This document shows, piece after piece, positions 1 to 6,426 of a DNA stretch of 7,369 nt; positions within the stretch are counted from its first letter, which is position 1; each line of letters starts with the position of its first letter. Below the pieces are notes generated by a model. The model saw only the letters and a program-made list of their open reading frames with translations, did no database searches and was not told where the DNA came from. The stretch spans positions 1-7,369 of the forward strand of contig DHOG01000159.1 in the NCBI GenBank assembly GCA_002410715.1, in the 5' to 3' direction. The position numbers were made by a program, and so were the translations under genes. The DNA comes from Ruminococcaceae bacterium UBA5396. GTDB taxonomy: Bacteria; Bacillota; Clostridia; Oscillospirales; Acutalibacteraceae.

Positions 1-53
1 GACCATATCATTGTACACTATACAGGGCAGCAGATAAGGCTGGCAATAATCAC

Positions 54-81
54 TTGATTATTTATAAATAGGCTATATAAT
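54..81 (+). promoter_or_regulatory. Probable sigma-A promoter for the FMN-binding protein gene
   Basis: TTGATT (54-59) and a perfect TATAAT (76-81) are separated by 16 bp, which puts a start site near 88. A 12-bp perfect palindrome, TATTTATAAATA (59-70), fills much of the spacer and could be an operator or simply AT-rich spacer DNA. An overlapping alternative pair is CTGGCA (40-45) with TATAAA (63-68) at 17 bp. Only the hexamers and spacing support this call. Confidence 0.5.
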
Positions 82-202
82 TTATTATAAAGGATGTTCA
101 ATACTATGGGCGCTTTCATCTCAAAATCGGGCATGATTCTACCGACCGACGGCGGTAAACCAACATTCATTAAGACTGCAGAAGGTAAGGGAATATAATA
201 AA
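82..202 (+). other. Leader region with a possible 30-34 codon ORF
   Basis: Between the promoter and the FMN-binding gene there is a short open frame from ATG 94 (or in-frame ATG 106) to TAA at 196-198, ending 4 nt before the next start codon. The 30-34 residue product includes LPTDGGKPTFIKTAEGKG and matches no family I recognise. Its own ribosome site is weak: AGG at 91-93 is 12 nt before ATG 106 and directly abuts ATG 94. AAGGG at 187-191, inside this frame, serves as the Shine-Dalgarno of the downstream gene. The region shows no FMN riboswitch core. It may be only a leader. Confidence 0.25.
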
Positions 203-610
203 ATGAAAAAGAAAACTATCATTATTCTGTCAGTTGTTGCGGTTTTTATAATAACCGGTTTTTTGGGTGCTTATCAATTGATTAGGGAAATGCAGAAAAA
301 TATGGCGGTAGTTTCCGATATGCAAATTGAAGATGTGGATATATCCACTGTTTCTGATGGTACCTATGAAGGAAGCTATGGAACTACACTTGTCCGGGCG
401 TCGGTTGAGCTGACCATAAAAGGCCACAAGATTACCGATATTAAATTAACAAAACATGATAACGGTATGGGAAAAGCAGCAGAGTCTATCCCCGATATGG
501 TTGTAAAGTCGGGCACCCTACAGGTGGACACAGTTTCAGGTGCAACATACAGCAGCAAAGTAATACTAAAGGCAATAGAAAACGCCTTAAACCAAGCTGT
601 CAATTCATAA
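203..610 (+). CDS. Membrane-anchored FMN-binding domain protein
   Basis: This 135-residue protein has a KKK start and a single hydrophobic segment (about residues 5-26). No lipobox cysteine is present, so it is a signal-anchored protein with its domain outside the membrane. Residues 52-130 resemble the FMN-binding domain of NqrC, RnfG and NosR (FMN_bind): DGTYEGSYG opens the domain, and DTVSGATYSS (109-118) is the flavinylation motif. In this family FMN is attached as a phosphoester to the Thr of SGAT, here T115, by the transferase ApbE, which is not in the window. Such proteins shuttle electrons at the outer face of the membrane. The start is supported by AAGGG 11 nt upstream. The recombinase gene follows after a short gap without a terminator, so co-transcription is likely. 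The electron donor and acceptor cannot be told from this context, because no Rnf/Nqr subunit is nearby. The domain call is secure; the role is not. Confidence 0.85.
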   Translation: MKKKTIIILSVVAVFIITGFLGAYQLIREMQKNMAVVSDMQIEDVDISTVSDGTYEGSYGTTLVRASVELTIKGHKITDIKLTKHDNGMGKAAESIPDMVVKSGTLQVDTVSGATYSSKVILKAIENALNQAVNS

Positions 611-620
611 TATTAATTAA

Positions 621-639
621 GTTACCTAAGTTACCTTAA
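621..639 (+). repeat. Short tandem repeat GTTACCTAA/GTTACCTTAA
   Basis: Two nearly identical 9-10 bp units lie head to tail between the FMN-binding gene and the recombinase, directly upstream of the recombinase ribosome binding site. The units differ by one inserted T. The repeat could bind a regulator or arise from slippage. It shows no hairpin-forming symmetry. Confidence 0.4.
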
Positions 640-640
640 T

Positions 641-649
641 GGGGGGTGA
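641..649 (+). promoter_or_regulatory. Ribosome binding site deciding a TTG start for the recombinase
   Basis: GGGGGGTGA matches the anti-SD complement AGGAGGTGA at 7 of 9 positions. The G-run ends 7 nt before the TTG at 654-656. The upstream in-frame ATG at 639 overlaps this site and has no Shine-Dalgarno of its own (its upstream sequence is GTTACCTTA), so TTG 654 is the better start. Confidence 0.65.
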
Positions 650-653
650 AACT

Positions 654-1655
654 TTGCGGCAGAATTATGTAAGGCAGTGCTTTCCGATCCTTAAGGATTT
701 TCTCGGATATATGGAAGTAGTTAAGGGAAGATCAATAAATACAGTTGAGGAGTATTTTATTGATCTGCGCACCTTTTTTCGTACAATCAAAATACTTAGA
801 GGGCTTGTCCCGCCCAACGCGGAACCGGAGGATGTAACGATAACCGATATAGATATAAATTTTATCCGTACCATAACTCTTCAAGATGTTTACGAATATA
901 TGAACCATGTCAAAAACGACAGAGAAAATCATGCCCGCGCACTTGCTCGCAAAGCCTGCTCCTTAAGAGTGTTTTTCCGCCATTTAACCAATTATACGCA
1001 CCAACTTGAAGTAAATCCTGTTCAAAATCTGGATACACCCAAAACCCGAAAAGCGCTTCCAAAGTATCTGACACTCGAGCAGAGCATTGCACTGCTTCAA
1101 TGTCCGGACGGAGAATTTGCTGAACGTGATTATTGCATACTGACGCTTATGCTTAACTGTGGGCTTCGCCGCGCTGAAATTGTTGGTTTGAATCTTTCAG
1201 ATATACGGAGCGATGGCACGTTAAGAGTTCTAGGAAAGGGCAACAAGGAACGTGTCATTTACCTAAATGATGCATGTCGTGTTGCTCTGGAGCGCTACCT
1301 TCCCACAAGACCGGTAGATGGAGTCGAGAAAAAGGAAAGAAATGCGCTTTTTTATAGCCGATTAAAAAAAAGATTGAGCCTACAGGGCTTGCATTACATT
1401 GTCAAAGGTTATCTGAAACGCGTTGATGGTCTTGAGGAATATTCGGCACATAAGTTAAGACATACCGCAGCAACACTAATGTACCGAAACGGGGTTGATA
1501 TACGAATATTGAAAGAAATACTTGGTCACGAAAATCTGGGTACAACCGAAATTTATACCCACCTGTCAAGTGAGCAGCTTGAAAAAGCCGCCGATGCAAA
1601 TCCACTTGCACGTATCCACCCTAAAAAATCAAACAAGAGAAATACTCAAGCATAA
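654..1655 (+). CDS. Xer-type tyrosine site-specific recombinase
   Basis: This is a XerC/XerD-family recombinase that cuts and rejoins DNA through a 3'-phosphotyrosine intermediate. The product is 333 residues from TTG 654, or 338 from ATG 639; numbering here is from ATG 639. Residues 15-125 form the SAM-like core-binding domain, with an acidic insertion around 55-78 that makes the protein longer than the roughly 300-residue E. coli Xer proteins. Residues 140-320 form the catalytic domain with all active-site residues: R177 (CGLRRAEIVGL), K200 (LGKGNKER), H271 and R274 (SAHKLRH), H297 (LGHENL) and nucleophile Y306 (TTEIYTH). The likely role is chromosome dimer resolution. A mobile-element integrase is less likely, since no att repeats, excisionase or cargo genes are seen. 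It probably shares the transcript of the upstream FMN-binding gene and ends at the shared hairpin downstream. Whether it is XerC, XerD or a third paralogue cannot be decided here. Confidence 0.88.
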   Translation: MRQNYVRQCFPILKDFLGYMEVVKGRSINTVEEYFIDLRTFFRTIKILRGLVPPNAEPEDVTITDIDINFIRTITLQDVYEYMNHVKNDRENHARALARKACSLRVFFRHLTNYTHQLEVNPVQNLDTPKTRKALPKYLTLEQSIALLQCPDGEFAERDYCILTLMLNCGLRRAEIVGLNLSDIRSDGTLRVLGKGNKERVIYLNDACRVALERYLPTRPVDGVEKKERNALFYSRLKKRLSLQGLHYIVKGYLKRVDGLEEYSAHKLRHTAATLMYRNGVDIRILKEILGHENLGTTEIYTHLSSEQLEKAADANPLARIHPKKSNKRNTQA

Positions 1656-1692
1656 ATGCGAGAAAACTATAAAAATGTGTATCGAAATCGTT

Positions 1693-1740
1693 ATTAACAC
1701 AACAAGAACCGGCTATACTGCCGGTTCTTGTTGTGTTAAT
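1693..1740. terminator. Bidirectional terminator between convergent genes
   Basis: A perfect 21-bp inverted repeat (1693-1713 with 1720-1740) has a 6-nt loop, TATACT. Its core is GAACCGGC/GCCGGTTC, flanked on both strands by T-rich arms (TTGTTGTGTT), so it can terminate the recombinase transcript on the plus strand and the EF-G-like transcript on the minus strand. The EF-G-like stop codon (1736-1738) lies inside the right arm. Confidence 0.85.
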
Positions 1741-3805
1741 CCTCTTCTACTTTATTTGCTTCGATAACCTTTTGAGCGACCGGTTGAGGCGCTTCCTCAT
1801 ATCTGACAAACTCAAACTTGAAATGACCGCGACCTTGAGTCAGGGAACGCAGCAGAGTTGAAAAATCTCCCATTTCAGCCATCGGAACTTCCGCCTCAAC
1901 GCAGGTAAGATTATCTTCCTCAGAAGGTACCATACCAAGAACACGGCCGCGACGTTTGTTAATGTCCCCCATCACGTCGCCGGTGTTGTCGTTTGGAACA
2001 TACGCTTTTAAGGAACCAACCGGTTCAAGCAACACCGGATTTGCCTGTGGTATGCCGGTTTTATAAGCGAGTGCTGCAGCAAGCTTAAATGCCATCTCGG
2101 ATGAATCGACAGGATGATAGGAGCCATCTACCAAGGTGGCTTTCAACCCCACCATTGGAAATCCTGCCAACGTTCCTTTGCGGCAAGCCTCAATCAAACC
2201 TTTTTCCACCGCCGGAAAGAAATTCTTTGGAACCGATCCGCCAAATACAGTTTCGTTAAATTCAAGCTCATCATTTGTCCCAGGCTCAAATTCAATCCAT
2301 ACATCACCGAATTGCCCGTGTCCGCCTGATTGTTTTTTATGGCGTCCTTGAACTTTAACTTTCTTTCTTATGGTTTCGCGATACGGCACCTTTGGAACAT
2401 CAAGCGTAACGTCAACGCCAAACTTGCTCTTAAGCTTTGATACCACAACGTCAAGATGCTGTTCACCCAATCCAGAAAGAATCCTCTCATGCGTTTCATG
2501 GTTGTGATAATAGCCGATTGTCGGATCTTCCTCCATAAGCCTTGAAAGACCGGCAGAAATTTTTTCTTCATCCGCTTTATTTTTTGCATGTACAGACATC
2601 GACAGATGTGGCGCATCAAAGCTTACTCCCGGTAGAATCACAGGGCGTGTTGAAGAACACAGCGTGTCTCCGGTGTTGGTGTTTGCAAGTTTCGATACAG
2701 CGCCAATGTCTCCCGCACAGATATACGGGACTTCCTGCTGCTTTTTCCCGCGCACCATATACACTTTGCCGATTTTTTCTGTTGAACCCGTACGCATATT
2801 CAACAACGTAGTGTCAGGCTTAACTGTACCACTTACAACTTTGAAATATAGAAGTTTTCCGACAAAAGGATCGACAATGGTTTTAAAAACAATGACAGCA
2901 GTCGGATCATTATCGTCAACTTTCAGAGCAACATCCTTGCCGTCTGCATCTTTTCCACTCTCGCCCGCCATAGTTTCGGCATAAGGTGCAAGCCAGATGA
3001 GGCCGTTCATAAGCTGGTCAACGCCTTCAAGCGTATAGGCAGAACCGCAGAACACCGGGGCAATCTCTCCGCGCCGAACACCCGATGCAAGACCGTTGAT
3101 GAGCTCGTCCGGTGTAAAGTCCTCACCGGAAAAGTATTTTTCCATCAGCTCTTCGCTTGTCTCCGCAACAGCTTCGTTCATTGCTGTACGAAGTCCTTCA
3201 AGCCGATGCCCCATTTCAGGAATAGGCACCTGAATTGACTTCCCGTCCTTGTAGGTATAGGCTTTATACTCAAGTAGATTGATGTAACATTGAACTTTTC
3301 TGTTTTCAACAAATGGAACAACCAATGGACATATCATCGGTCCGAAATGAGCTTTTAGCTCCTCAAACACTTTATAGAAGTCTGAATTCTCGTTATCCAT
3401 TTCGTTCACAAAGAATATCTTGGAGATACCCTTTTTAGAAGCTGCTTTAAAACCCTTTTCAGAACCAACAGCAATTCCGTTTTTTCCGGAAATTGTTATA
3501 ACAGCACTTCCAGCAGCGCGCATTCCTTCGTTTAACCCACCCGAAAAATCAAACAGACCGGGCGTGTCTAATATATTCATCTTGGTATTTTTCCATTCGA
3601 TTGGAGCGATTGCCATTAAAACAGTGGCTTTGCGCTTAATCTCCTCCGCGTCAAAATCACAAATCGTTGTTCCGTCTGCAATCCGTCCTAGTCTGTCCGA
3701 TGCCCCCGAAAGAAAAAGCATAGCTTCGGCCAAAGAAGTCTTTCCTGTACCGGAATGCCCGACAAAAGCTACATTGCGAATATTTTTTGCGTTGTACTGT
3801 CTCAA
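1736..3805 (-). CDS. Elongation factor G-like translational GTPase (EF-G paralogue)
   Basis: This 689-residue protein has all five EF-G domains. The G domain has a P-loop, GHSGTGKTS (16-24); DTPG (80-83); the G4 motif as NEMD (134-137); and G5-like CGSAYTLEGV (253-262). Domain II is about 300-390. Domain III (about 395-470) carries EEDPTIGYYHNHET and LSGLGEQHLDVVVSKLK. Domain IV (about 475-600) carries SGGHGQFGDVWIEFEP and YHPVDSSEMAFKLAA. Domain V (about 600-670) carries GDVMGDINKRRGRVLGM. The switch I region (EEIKRKATVLMA) differs from the RGITI of the main EF-G and fits the EF-G-like paralogue family. Leu84 replaces the catalytic His of DTPGH, and Glu135 replaces the Lys of NKxD. Canonical EF-G acts in translocation and ribosome recycling; the role of this paralogue is unclear. 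The start is TTG, with AAAGGAG (3815-3821) 9 nt upstream. The gene has its own promoter and a shared terminator. It is probably not the housekeeping fusA. Confidence 0.9.
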   Translation of the reverse strand: MRQYNAKNIRNVAFVGHSGTGKTSLAEAMLFLSGASDRLGRIADGTTICDFDAEEIKRKATVLMAIAPIEWKNTKMNILDTPGLFDFSGGLNEGMRAAGSAVITISGKNGIAVGSEKGFKAASKKGISKIFFVNEMDNENSDFYKVFEELKAHFGPMICPLVVPFVENRKVQCYINLLEYKAYTYKDGKSIQVPIPEMGHRLEGLRTAMNEAVAETSEELMEKYFSGEDFTPDELINGLASGVRRGEIAPVFCGSAYTLEGVDQLMNGLIWLAPYAETMAGESGKDADGKDVALKVDDNDPTAVIVFKTIVDPFVGKLLYFKVVSGTVKPDTTLLNMRTGSTEKIGKVYMVRGKKQQEVPYICAGDIGAVSKLANTNTGDTLCSSTRPVILPGVSFDAPHLSMSVHAKNKADEEKISAGLSRLMEEDPTIGYYHNHETHERILSGLGEQHLDVVVSKLKSKFGVDVTLDVPKVPYRETIRKKVKVQGRHKKQSGGHGQFGDVWIEFEPGTNDELEFNETVFGGSVPKNFFPAVEKGLIEACRKGTLAGFPMVGLKATLVDGSYHPVDSSEMAFKLAAALAYKTGIPQANPVLLEPVGSLKAYVPNDNTGDVMGDINKRRGRVLGMVPSEEDNLTCVEAEVPMAEMGDFSTLLRSLTQGRGHFKFEFVRYEEAPQPVAQKVIEANKVEED

Positions 3806-3814
3806 TGAAATACT

Positions 3815-3821
3815 CTCCTTT
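3815..3821 (-). promoter_or_regulatory. Ribosome binding site for the TTG start of the EF-G-like gene
   Basis: AAAGGAG on the minus strand ends 9 nt before the TTG at 3805-3803. It supports the non-ATG start, which gives the N-terminus MRQYNAKNIRNVAFVGHSG, with the P-loop where it is expected for this family. Confidence 0.7.
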
Positions 3822-3905
3822 CTTATGTGAACGCCATAACTACGGTTTCGACATGATTAAGCAATATTGTACAAATTTAAAATCACATCTGGAACCACTT
3901 TGATA

Positions 3906-3934
3906 ATTATAAACTACTTAGGCCACCTTTTCAA
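3906..3934 (-). promoter_or_regulatory. Sigma-A promoter for the EF-G-like gene
   Basis: On the minus strand, TTGAAA (3934-3929) and a perfect TATAAT (3911-3906) are separated by exactly 17 bp. Transcription would start near 3899 and give a leader of about 94 nt before the TTG start. The promoter lies just downstream of the terminator of the preceding gene, which indicates an independent transcription unit. No known riboswitch is recognised in the leader. Confidence 0.7.
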
Positions 3935-3951
3935 CCTAAAAATATACAAAG

Positions 3952-3995
3952 AACAAAATTACTCCATGTGACGATGCACACGGAGTAATTTTGTT
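3952..3995 (-). terminator. Rho-independent terminator of the rlmB/pseudo-ATPase unit
   Basis: A 14-bp perfect stem (3952-3965 with 3982-3995) continues past an A-C mismatch into four further pairs (TGTG/CACA) around a 6-nt loop. On the minus strand the 3' arm reads GGAGTAATTTTGTT and is followed by CTTTG, giving the usual T-rich tail. It begins 16 nt after the stop codon of the membrane protein gene. Confidence 0.85.
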
Positions 3996-4011
3996 AGAAA
4001 TATACAATTGT

Positions 4012-6390
4012 TTACACTCTGTAAATGCAAGGTACTACCCATGAAACCACAGTCCAGAGAAGAGTATAAGCGATCAACAATATCGGTGTTATCATAACTC
4101 CAGTATATAAAGCCAATAATACGGCGACAGACAGTCCCAATATTCCAGCTACAATTTGTACAACCATAGCCAGACGAACCGATTTTAGCAACCTACGGCA
4201 GTAAGTAATTCCAAATGCCGTGCCCTCCAGTCTTCCGTTTGAAGCTAGAACCGCATCATTTTCTTCACTTTTCTGCTGAATGAGCTGCTCATAACTACGA
4301 CCCGCAGGTGCCCCCATTACCTCTACATAAAACGAATCAAGGTCATAAACCTGACAAATCAGTTCCTCAGTTACATTAGGATCACAGGTTCTCACCAGTA
4401 GAGTGATGCCGGAATTGCACATATTCTTTAAAGCCTTGGTGATGCCTGCGTCTGCTACATAGCTAATCACAAACATAGCCGATAGTTCCCCTACCGTTGA
4501 AAGATAGACGATTTGGCGGTTGTTCTTGGTATACCGTGCCTCATAATCTCGGGAAGGCACATCAACCCCGTGATTCTCCAATAGATGTCGGTTGCCAATC
4601 AGAACTCGGCGACCGCCAACCCAGCCGGACATACCCATACCCTGTTCATACACTAGAGTATCGACCTCTTTAAGAATATCGGTGCGATTTTGAATGACAC
4701 GGCGAAATACACTAGATAAAGGTCCACCTGCTGCAATCGAAACCGCCGCAGCATCAAGGATTGCCTCGTCAATACGCGTACCTAAAAAAGTTTTAATACC
4801 ATGCAAAAGTACGCTTTCACTCGGAAAAACCTCCAGTGCATCTACAGCCAATGCGTGGATATCACCGAAATCTTCGGCTGCTTGCCATCCAATCATCATT
4901 GCCCCATGTCGTAGTACGCGCCGTGCAGCACGAAGAATTGGAAAATTTACCGTCGTTAATGCGCCGGCAGGCATTGAAATGCAGACAGCCGAAACAAAAA
5001 CAGTTAATGCATCCATAATTGAACCACCCAGAAGCGAAAAAACAACTGCCAGCACTGCGGATGCACCTACCGTGCAGGGAACATATACACGCAGCGAACC
5101 CTCGCATGTATCGGTTTGATATGAATTTTCAAGAAATCTTGTAATAAAATCCGTTTTTTCAAGATAGCACACTACAGGATCACCGATTGCAACTGCTGCT
5201 CTTCCTATTTCTGAAGCCATTCTTCGGTTTTCAATAATATGAGCCGCATATTTATCACCGCGGTATGATACAAACTGAAAGTTGTCTGTAATTCGAATGA
5301 TAAGCATTTGACGGCCAAGCGAACCAAGAAAACATGCTATGGCAGCAACCGGAGCAAATAGGATTACTTTACCGCCCGTAATTACATCGGGGTTTAGAAA
5401 TTGTACAATTGTATGTATCGTAGCCAATAAAACCAGGACTGATGTCACGCTATCCATGTTGCCACGCATATGAAACAGTGCGCTGATTCCTTCCTCAAAA
5501 GAGCGGTGATTAATAAGCGACGTTACGGCTAGCAAAAATACATTCAAACCGATATATAACACAGGATTAATATTTGACCATTTTAAATAATAAACTACCG
5601 CTGAAACAATTAAGGTCAGGGAAAATGCTCCCGTTAAAATAAGCTGAAGCCAGCCTGTACGGCGTCGATATATTAGTTCACTTCTGACAGCATCGGTTTC
5701 TTCATAGCTGCAGTAATCCTCAATTTCTTCATCTTCAAAATTATCGAGTTCTTCAGACGGGTCGTTATCCTCTTCTTCGCCTGATAATCTTAACGTAGCA
5801 GGCGGATGGAGTTTAAAATTCTCTGCCTTTTTACGTCTTTCTCTTTGCAGCTGCTCCTCCCAGTCGTCAGATTGGGTCGCAGTATATTCTTCAGGTAGGT
5901 CCTGCAACAGGCTTTCTAATTGTATCTGATCAAGATCATCTTTTTCCTGCAAAGCATTTAAAGGACTTAGATTATTTAAAACCGATTCATCTGGCAAGTT
6001 CGGAGTGGTTGATTGAATATTTTCCATTGCTGCTGCAGGTTTATATATTTTTACTTCCAGATCATTATTGGTATCAGAACTTGAACTTTCTACTTTAGTA
6101 TCTATTTCCGTTTCAATCCTGAAAGAACGGGTTGCTGATTCTGCTGCAGTAACCTTTTTTACAGTTGACATTTCATCACTATCATGTGCAATTTTTGATA
6201 CAGATTGGTTTGGCGCCTTTTCAACCTTCTTTGTAGTTGTATTGGTGTCGACTGCCGAACTATCTTCAACTCCAAGCGGAGAAAATGGTCGCTGTTTTAG
6301 GCGCTCCAATTTTTTTCTTCTTGCTTCTTCCAATATGTCATCAATTTCAAAGTCGGCATAACTCCGGTTATGATCCGCCAACAGCACCAC
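4012..6390 (-). CDS. Degenerate P1B-type ATPase-like membrane protein with acidic disordered N-terminus
   Basis: The product is 792 residues. Residues 1-240 are polar, rich in Asp/Glu/Ser/Thr and probably disordered, with no HMA metal-binding CxxC. Hydrophobic segments lie near 248-269, 276-293, 313-332, 340-358, 435-457, 458-476, 740-762 and 764-787: the 2+2+2+2 layout of P1B ATPases. The loop at 359-434 is too short for a full actuator domain and lacks TGE. After segment 6 the order of N and P domain elements is recognisable, but the motifs are altered: MPAGAL (473-478) at the CPCAL position, DALEV (517-521) for DKTGT, AAGGPLSS (553-560) for SEHPLA, and TCD (668-670) for TGD. GDGxxND is missing. 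GMGMSGWVGG and LIGNRHLLENHGV (584-609) still match the N domain. ATP-driven transport is therefore unlikely; a binding, sensing or scaffold role is my inference. It follows rlmB by 36 bp. AAGGAG sits only 1 nt before GTG 6390, so in-frame GTG 6387 or TTG 6381 may be the true start. The fold assignment is fairly sure; the function is unknown. Confidence 0.75.
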   Translation of the reverse strand: MVLLADHNRSYADFEIDDILEEARRKKLERLKQRPFSPLGVEDSSAVDTNTTTKKVEKAPNQSVSKIAHDSDEMSTVKKVTAAESATRSFRIETEIDTKVESSSSDTNNDLEVKIYKPAAAMENIQSTTPNLPDESVLNNLSPLNALQEKDDLDQIQLESLLQDLPEEYTATQSDDWEEQLQRERRKKAENFKLHPPATLRLSGEEEDNDPSEELDNFEDEEIEDYCSYEETDAVRSELIYRRRTGWLQLILTGAFSLTLIVSAVVYYLKWSNINPVLYIGLNVFLLAVTSLINHRSFEEGISALFHMRGNMDSVTSVLVLLATIHTIVQFLNPDVITGGKVILFAPVAAIACFLGSLGRQMLIIRITDNFQFVSYRGDKYAAHIIENRRMASEIGRAAVAIGDPVVCYLEKTDFITRFLENSYQTDTCEGSLRVYVPCTVGASAVLAVVFSLLGGSIMDALTVFVSAVCISMPAGALTTVNFPILRAARRVLRHGAMMIGWQAAEDFGDIHALAVDALEVFPSESVLLHGIKTFLGTRIDEAILDAAAVSIAAGGPLSSVFRRVIQNRTDILKEVDTLVYEQGMGMSGWVGGRRVLIGNRHLLENHGVDVPSRDYEARYTKNNRQIVYLSTVGELSAMFVISYVADAGITKALKNMCNSGITLLVRTCDPNVTEELICQVYDLDSFYVEVMGAPAGRSYEQLIQQKSEENDAVLASNGRLEGTAFGITYCRRLLKSVRLAMVVQIVAGILGLSVAVLLALYTGVMITPILLIAYTLLWTVVSWVVPCIYRV

Positions 6391-6426
6391 GCTCCTTATA
6401 TGACATTCGCCAATAATTCTTTAAAA

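Noticed and set aside
82..202. FMN riboswitch upstream of the FMN-binding gene
   Set aside because: The conserved FMN aptamer core beginning AGGATCTTCGGGG is absent, and the leader is too short for the whole element.
639..1655. Recombinase as the integrase of an integrated element
   Set aside because: No flanking direct repeats, tRNA gene, excisionase, relaxase, phage or cargo genes are seen, and the neighbours are ordinary chromosomal genes.
3420..3830. 136-codon plus-strand frame opposite the EF-G-like G domain
   Set aside because: It lies opposite highly conserved GTPase motifs and has no family features. It reads as the complement of the real gene.
3823..3854. Two four-codon frames (ATGTCGAAACCGTAG and ATGGCGTTCACATAA, minus strand) in the EF-G-like leader
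   Set aside because: Very short frames are expected by chance and neither has a ribosome binding site.
4694..5119. 141-codon plus-strand frame inside the pseudo-ATPase gene
   Set aside because: It is antisense to a well-supported longer gene, its product (rich in Ala, Thr, Arg, Ser) has no recognisable domain, and there is no convincing ribosome site. It is a frame shadow.
4012..6390. Pseudogene call for the P-type ATPase-like gene
   Set aside because: The reading frame is continuous from start to stop, the membrane segments and N-domain glycine motifs are kept, and it has a ribosome site and a terminator. Loss is limited to catalytic motifs.
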